Below are positions 58,798 to 64,000 of a stretch of DNA of 64,000 nucleotides, one piece after another (position 1 is the first letter of the stretch; every line of letters begins with the position of its first letter). A model generated the notes under the pieces. It made no database searches. It was not told the origin of the DNA and saw only the letters and a list, made by a program, of their open reading frames with translations. A program made the translations under genes and the position numbers. Source of the DNA: Acanthosepion pharaonis (taxonomy: Eukaryota; Mollusca; Cephalopoda; Sepiida; Sepiidae). Location of the stretch: contig CAHIKZ030001819.1 of the NCBI GenBank assembly GCA_903632075.3, forward strand, positions 342,822 to 406,821, given 5' to 3'.

Positions 58798-59671
58798 ACA
58801 GGGTCCGATGGGTAAATTGTTGCTATTTTATATTTTTAATTTCATGTATGTTTGTTTTTGATTTTGTCAACTGCACAGTATAGTAGGGTCAGTTGGGCAC
58901 TGTCTGTGAGAAAAAGAGCACCATGATGCAATTCACTCTGCCAGAAATTTGGAAACAGCATGCTGTACTGCTTGGCATTCATACTGGAAGCTCCAATACA
59001 AACATTTCAGAGTGTTTGGGTGTCAATCTGAGGACAGTGCAGAGGATTCAGAAAAGAGTTGGATGAGTCTAATGGTGATTATGAAGGTGTTTGGAGTGAT
59101 CACTAGTGATGGCAACATTATGCCTCCATTCATCTTCCCACAGGGCCTCAGACTCAACATGGAGGCCTACATCAAGTGCCTTGAGGAGGTAGTGCTGCCC
59201 TGGGTCAAGAGGGTGGCTGCTGGAAGACCCTATATCTGGCAACAGGACTCTGCACCATGCCACACAAGCAGGAGAACCCAGTCATGGCTGTCAGACAATT
59301 TCTGTGACCACATCACCCCTTACATCTGGCCACCTAACTCCCCAGACTGCAACCCCCTTGATTATTATGTGGTGTGCAGTTGAGTGAGAGACCAACAAAA
59401 CTCCTTGTAACACCAAAGATGAACTGAAGGCAAGGATTATAGCAGCATTCACCAACTTAAAAATGGTGACCGTCCAGAAGAGTTGCAGGAGATTCCAAAT
59501 TCATTTGGAGACCATGGTTGAAGCCAATGGCAATTTTATTGAATAAATTTACTCTTTAGTATTTCAAGATATTTTTGTAAAATTTTAGTAAATATATCCG
59601 TTAAAATGAGATGTCAGTGTTATTTTCAATTTTGCATAATTAGACAATAATTTATCCACCACATCCTATAT
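58798..59671 (+). mobile_element. Mariner (DD37D-type) deletion derivative, copy 1
   Basis: Left terminal repeat TACAGGGTCCGATGGGTAAA; right end as reverse complement TATAGGATGTGGTGGATAAA, ending in TA. Contains a transposase with an internal deletion. A total of about 870 bp. Confidence 0.88.
58925..59545 (+). pseudogene. DD37D-type mariner transposase, internally deleted
   Basis: Seen: the N-terminal HTH end (LRTVQRIQK, then one frame slip, ELDESNGDYEG) is joined directly to the catalytic domain VFGVITSDGNIMPPFIFPQG, IKCLEEVVLPWVK, IWQQDSAPCHTSRR, WPPNSPDCNPLDYY, with C-terminal helices after a frame change at about 59372. Between the Asp of QQD and the Asp of NPLD I count 37 residues, hence DD37D as in the maT group. 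The first catalytic Asp region and the linker are deleted, so no activity is expected. Copy 2 at 28985 has the same junction. Confidence 0.85.
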
Positions 59672-59693
59672 ACCAAGTCACTGGGAGAAAATA

Positions 59694-61090
59694 CAGTGTG
59701 GCTCAAAAAAGTTTGCAAATACTTATATTTTGCATTTTCTCTAATAAAATATGCTTTTATGAACAAAAGTTGAATATTTTAATTCCTTAATGCTCGCCCA
59801 ATACCCAAACATTACATCTTGGAATAAATTATGAAAATTAGCTTTATTCGTGTTTTTTTTATTAATTAAGGAAATAATACTGACTCAAAAGTTTTTGCAA
59901 ACTTTAATTTCAATGCAAAAAATTGGTCCTGTTCAAATCAATTGTACAAAATAATGAAAAGGTGTATTATGTATTATATACCAATGACAGTTGGCATGGC
60001 TTTGTTTAGATATCAATGTATGAAAACACAAGGAGCAGATTAATATTTAATTTTTTGACCATCATTCTTAAGAAGCTCAATCAATAAGTCATTTATCAAC
60101 TGATGAAGGGAGTTTCCTAATTTTGCTGGCTTTAATTTTACAACAAACATCCAAAATTCACTTCCACAGGTGATTCTTGTTAGAAAATTGCCATCCATTT
60201 TCATAAACTTGACTCTTTACCATGGTCCAAAGGTTCTCAATAGGGTTTAAATCAGGACTATGTGGTGGCCATACCATAATCTTGTCCCCTATAAAACCTT
60301 GATTTGCCAATCACTCTTTGGTGAAGCATGCCACATGACTGAGTGCATTATCTTGCTGATAAACAAGATTATTACGGAACTCATCATTTTGTGAATTCAA
60401 TCAGGGTAAAAAAAATTTAAAATTTTTAATAATTAGCTGAATTCAGTTTGAGTCCTTCTGGTGCAAGAAATGGTCAAATTAATGTCATGCCACAAATTCC
60501 AGCCCAGAACATCACTTCACCACTGCCTTGTTGGCATTTAAAATGCAAGACAGAAGTTCCAGCATAAATGATCCAACCTCTTTTCCAACCATCGGAGACC
60601 ATTTAATGTAGCTTGGGTTTCATCCATCCAGATTACTCTTTGTAAATCAATTTTTAAGTAATTGTTTGCTTATTTTCACCTCTTTAGGTGATTCATTTTG
60701 CTCAATGGAGGGCATGAAATTGGAGAACATTGTTTTGCCATACTATGGAGGATGCGATTTTGTACTGCTTTCAATACTTCTTCAACAACAGCTTGCTTAA
60801 AAATCTCTTTGCTGGTGCTGTGAGAGTTTTGTTTGAGTGCTCTTTTAATTTTTCTTAAATCTCTCTTGTTAACTGCACGTGGGCGACAACCCTTGTGCTT
60901 CTTGCACTCAACTTTACCATCAATAACATATTGCTTCACTGTGCAATGATACTGTTTAATTATTTTTGCTATTTACAGTGTGGTTTTATCATTTGAAAGT
61001 AATTCTGATATTTTGGCTTTTTCATCAGCAGTAAGCATCTTCCCACGAGCCATTATTTTAAAATTTATGATTTCTGCAAACACTTTTGAT
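59694..61090 (-). mobile_element. Tc1-type transposon, decayed
   Basis: The low end has CAGTGTGGCTCAAAAAAGTT as a terminal repeat. Inner inverted repeats are CTCAAAAGTTTTTGCAAACT (59884) and the reverse complement of GCAAACACTTTTGATTT (61077). Contains the transposase below. The outer right end was not found. Confidence 0.75.
59980..61053 (-). pseudogene. Tc1-type (DDE) transposase with multiple breaks
   Basis: Minus strand: start MARGKMLTADEKAKISELLS at 61053; second HTH region with CRPRAVNKRDLRKIKRALKQ; an 87-aa open stretch to 60676; a GGEVMFWAGI-like strand; then WPPHSPDLNPIENLWTMVKS (about 60275-60220), the DDE glutamate context; then a C-terminal helix region. Stops and indels occur in at least four places. 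The 87-aa open frame is a fragment, not a gene. Confidence 0.85.
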
Positions 61091-61099
61091 TTACCTGAA

Positions 61100-61530
61100 A
61101 TATATAGAAATCCTTAAATAAATAATGATATGGAGATTTTCGTTAATTAAACCTTTATGTCACATTGGATATGTCATTTTAAATTAAATATATTTATTTT
61201 AATGTTTACACAAGCCATTACAGTTGTTTAAATTTGTATATTCTAGAAATTCTATATGTGCAAAAAAGGTTTCATTAATTTGTCATTAAAAGAATTTGTT
61301 TTTGATAGGGCCAGATTGCCTTGAACTACTTTTACAACAAATGTTTTTCTTGGGAGTTCTGAAAAAAAAAAAATAGCTGTAATGTTCTTGGGTCAAATTA
61401 ATGTTCTAAAACATGTTAATTTATGATAAAATGAATAATAGGTAAATGTATATTCCAAACCTAGTATATTTTTAACAACATTGTCAAAAAAAAAAAAAAT
61501 GAAAAATTTATAATTTAAAAAAATTATTGG
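61100..61530. other. No gene seen
   Basis: AT-rich flank of the Tc1 element. Nothing recognised. Confidence 0.5.
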
Positions 61531-61534
61531 ACTA

Positions 61535-61830
61535 TTGTCCTCATCTTTGTCACCATATTTATTAAATGTTCAATGTTTGTTGTAACTTTGAATCAAATTT
61601 CAAATTTGGAATGTCAAATTGAACCCTTTATTTCCCTCAATCAGACTGTTCAAGTTCCATGTGCCATTTTTAATGGATGTCAGTTATTTCCTGTTAATAT
61701 TCCCTCTAAAGTTCTCCACTGTCTTAACCATGTATTGAACTCACACTTTTGCATCCTGTCATTAATAAAATTTAACCAATGCCTTTATTTTTCAGATGAG
61801 ATGTGTCCTCAAGGATCCTGTGATAGAAAA
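61535..61830 (-). repeat. tRNA-derived SINE, copy 5, eroded
   Basis: CAAGTTCCATGTGCCATTTT, GGATGTCAGTTATTTCCTGT and GTATTGAACTCACACTTTTG are the reverse complement of the body and B-box region of copy 3. The head is eroded (TTATTTTTCAGATGAGATGT). Confidence 0.75.
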
Positions 61831-61859
61831 TAAAAAGTTTAAAAGAGAGTTTTAAAATT

Positions 61860-62100
61860 ATTTGTCAAAAGTGGAGAAAAAACATTAAAAAAAACCAACA
61901 GATATTGAATGGATAACTGACATACATTAAAACAATTAGGTGGAACTAGAACAGGTTTTCTAAATCCTTAGTGATTTTTAACATAAAGGGCTTTTTTGAC
62001 ATTCATATATGCCTTTGAAGAAAATTGGAAAATCCAATTTATAATTTTAATTTTAATGTAATAATGACGAAAAGATGAGGACATTCCAAATATATCAAAA
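61860..62100 (+). repeat. tRNA-derived SINE, copy 6, heavily AT-eroded
   Basis: GTGGAACTAGAACAGGTTTT and GAAAAGATGAGGACATTCCA remain, with homopolymers where other copies have G/C-containing words. Inverted relative to copy 5. Confidence 0.6.
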
Positions 62101-62189
62101 ATAATTAGTAAAATACTATATATCAATTCAGAAATATTTTTGATCCTGAATTCTTTGCAAGTCTGATTTTATTTATAAAGAATCATTTT

Positions 62190-62628
62190 TATTTCATTAA
62201 TGTTTTCCAGAGCATAAAATTTACCAATTCAATGCCCTTTGATTTGATAGGCCCCCATTTTAAAACAGGAGAAACAATTACCAACAAATTCAAGAGTTCT
62301 TTTCTTAACCAGAATAAAAAAGAGTGAGTTTTCGGAATTGAGCTGGCCATTTCAAAAATCACCATTAGACTCATCCAAACTCTTTCCAAATCCTCTTCAC
62401 TGTTCTCAAATTAAAACAACTAAACAATCAGAAATGTTCATATAGGAGCTTTGAATACCAAAATACAATGCCATTTCAAAATTTCTGGAGGAAAATTTTC
62501 AAAGGTTTCAAATAAAAGTGCCCCTTTGACCTACTATACTATGCAGTTGACAAAATTAAAAACAAACAATGTGCATATATGAAATTAAAATTATAAAATG
62601 GCAACAATTTACCCATCATACCCTGTAT
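62190..62628 (-). mobile_element. Mariner (DD37D-type), copy 3, without the shared deletion
   Basis: The high end carries the same terminal repeat (reverse complement TACAGGGTATGATGGGTAAA), then the N-terminal region to RVWMSLMV in the slipped frame. Past the point where copies 1 and 2 are joined, it continues instead with KKRTLEFVGN-like sequence, the expected N-terminal linker. Eroded. Confidence 0.7.
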
Positions 62629-62639
62629 ATACAAAAATG

Positions 62640-63300
62640 CTCATAAAAATGGGAAACAGCAAGACGTGGAAACAACAAAACACGCTTTATTTATTATTTG
62701 GTTGTTATGTGATGTTGGAGACATGAGGGATAGTAATACTGAGTAAAATTGTGAATTTGGGGTTTAATGAAATCAAATATGGATTGGTATCTGATGATAA
62801 GATAAAGAATAAGTAAAGTATAGACAATCTTTCTCTTATGTTTTTATAGATGTATGTAATGATTTAAAGATGTTGTATTGTTCCCTCATGCATTTTGGTG
62901 TTATCAACAGTGAAATTGATAAAATGTTGCATCTTAAAATTTTGGTGATCATGAAAGGTTTTGGACAGCATATGAATGACATCAACATGGAGAATTTTAA
63001 TTTTTATTTTATTAATTGTAGACATGTATGAACCATCCAGTGAAAACATGGTTTTCTCTGGGGGGATATTTCAAACACAAAAGAGAGCACATCGACATTG
63101 CTTGATGTATAAGAACCAACTCCCTGAAAAAATCTTTCTCTACCTAACATTCCCATGCTAGCTCAGCCAACTAAAATTGATTTCCTTATTATGTCTTACA
63201 TTTGACCCCAAAGTTGATACACTCTGTCTAAAAAATAATAGTCTGCTAAACTATTATCTAATACAGATAATTTACTTGAAAAATTGTCTGGGTTTTCTTA
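62640..63300. other. Unclassified
   Basis: No exon or TE motif recognised. The 61-aa frames at 62864-63161 are without content. Confidence 0.4.
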
Positions 63301-63301
63301 C

Positions 63302-63340
63302 CTCAAATTTCTGTTGAGTGGTAAATTTTATTCTTATGGA
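63302..63340 (-). CDS. Candidate upstream exon of the macro-domain gene (minimal limits)
   Basis: Seen: the donor GAG|GTAAGAAAAC is strong. The minimal exon uses acceptor GCCTTTTCAG and encodes SIRIKFTTQQKFE, phase 0 to 0, with the other two frames closed. The same frame stays open upstream to about 63455 (LTIGQADITNRASTCVKK...), so a longer exon is possible. A GCAG acceptor near 63403 would give phase 1, matching the donor at 63945. No domain recognised. It is on the same strand as the macro-domain exons. Alternative: a chance open segment with good splice-like signals. Confidence 0.45.
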
Positions 63341-63459
63341 CTGAAAAGGCAAAGGAGCCAAAATTTTTTTGACACACGTTGATGCCCTGTTTGTGATGTC
63401 TGCCTGTCCAATAGTGAGAATGTCAGATGTTTGTGTGTATAGAGGAGGAAAGTAGGGTA

Positions 63460-63944
63460 GATTCTCATTGGTTTAGAATAAGTGAGTTAACGATAATTAT
63501 AATTGTTATAATTATTTTTGACACTATAATTAATTTTTATTTATTTATTTTTGTATAGACATGACAATTTATTCAAATATGTGTTTGCTCCAATCCAATA
63601 TATTATTATATACACTGTGAAAAAAGTCTCATGATAAAAAAAACCAACATATATGAAGATGTCTGTTATGAATCATTTTATCATATTAACAATATTGTCT
63701 TAAGGAGAACTAGTGTTAAAAACAACACCTAATCTCAAATAAGCATACTGATAAAAACTCTCAATACACGGATGTTAGTCATAAAGCATCACTGCATAAT
63801 AATAACACCTAATCCTAAGAAACATTATGACAAATTTTAAGATGACAACCTCTCAAAGAAACAGGGTTATAAAAACAATCAAAATGAGGATACTCATCCC
63901 AAAAAAAAGAATTGAAAAGTAAGATATGATGAAATTCAGCTTAC
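63460..63944. other. Putative intron, nothing recognised
   Basis: AT-rich sequence between the two candidate upstream exons. Confidence 0.4.
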
Positions 63945-64000
63945 GAGAATGATTTTCCTGTTGTATTTTCAAGGTATTTTCAGTCAACAATTTCATTTTC
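63945..64000 (-). CDS. Candidate exon running off the window edge
   Basis: Seen: on the minus strand one frame is open from the window end to TCTC|GTAAGC, encoding KMKLLTENTLKIQQENHS plus one base. The other two frames have stops. The donor is good. The acceptor is outside the window. Phase 1 out would match a possible acceptor near 63403. Lysine/glutamine-rich and helical, no domain recognised. Probably an upstream exon of the same gene, but unproven. Confidence 0.4.

Overview
This is a eukaryotic, intron-rich, AT-rich animal window dominated by transposable elements and simple repeats. The repeat community (a CR1/Jockey-type LINE family, RTE-type LINE ends, a Penelope-type GIY-YIG element, tRNA-derived SINEs, a Ty3/Gypsy element, several Tc1/mariner subfamilies, hAT, piggyBac) together with very long (TA)n/(CA)n arrays resembles a cephalopod mollusc, octopus-like, genome. 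That placement is an inference from recalled repeat families, not a proof. No bacterial-type operons, no CRISPR array and no functional tRNA gene were seen.

The one host gene I can support lies on the minus strand. It is a multi-macro-domain protein of the PARP9/PARP14/PARP15 type, visible only in its middle. Five exons join with matching intron phases: 46462-46253 (C-terminal half of one macro domain), 41015-40976, 36149-36007, 26393-25430 (linker plus N-terminal two thirds of a second macro domain) and 15922-about 15660 (end of that second macro domain). Two further candidate exons lie upstream at 63302-63340 (or longer) and 63945-64000. The exon carrying the first half of the upstream macro domain was not found, and no ADP-ribosyltransferase catalytic domain, start codon or polyadenylation site is visible.

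Layout: 1-3000 holds Tc1 fragments and microsatellites with a kilobase-scale inverted repeat. 3000-13065 is almost pure A/T, interrupted by one LINE fragment (7868-8690). 13066-18860 has LINE copies, a 5S-derived repeat, a 40-bp tandem array and the last exon. 18930-23780 has an 85-bp tandem array and a 2.85-kb, 31-bp minisatellite. 24700-30420 has the large macro exon, a complete but decayed hAT element with target-site duplication, and mariner remnants. 31700-46250 is a mosaic of LINE, SINE, Penelope, piggyBac and mariner pieces around two small exons, with a GC-rich promoter-like patch near 44.5 kb. 46498-49536 is a decayed Ty3/Gypsy element whose 3' LTR ends 36 bp from a splice acceptor. 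49.5-64 kb has SINEs, MITEs, a second AT-eroded block (about 54.9-58.7 kb), a DD37D mariner derivative and a Tc1 element.

The protein-like open frames outside the macro gene are transposon remnants, microsatellite translations, or short frames without recognisable content. The biology in view is therefore one large intron-heavy immune-type (ADP-ribose-reading) gene being repeatedly invaded by mobile DNA.
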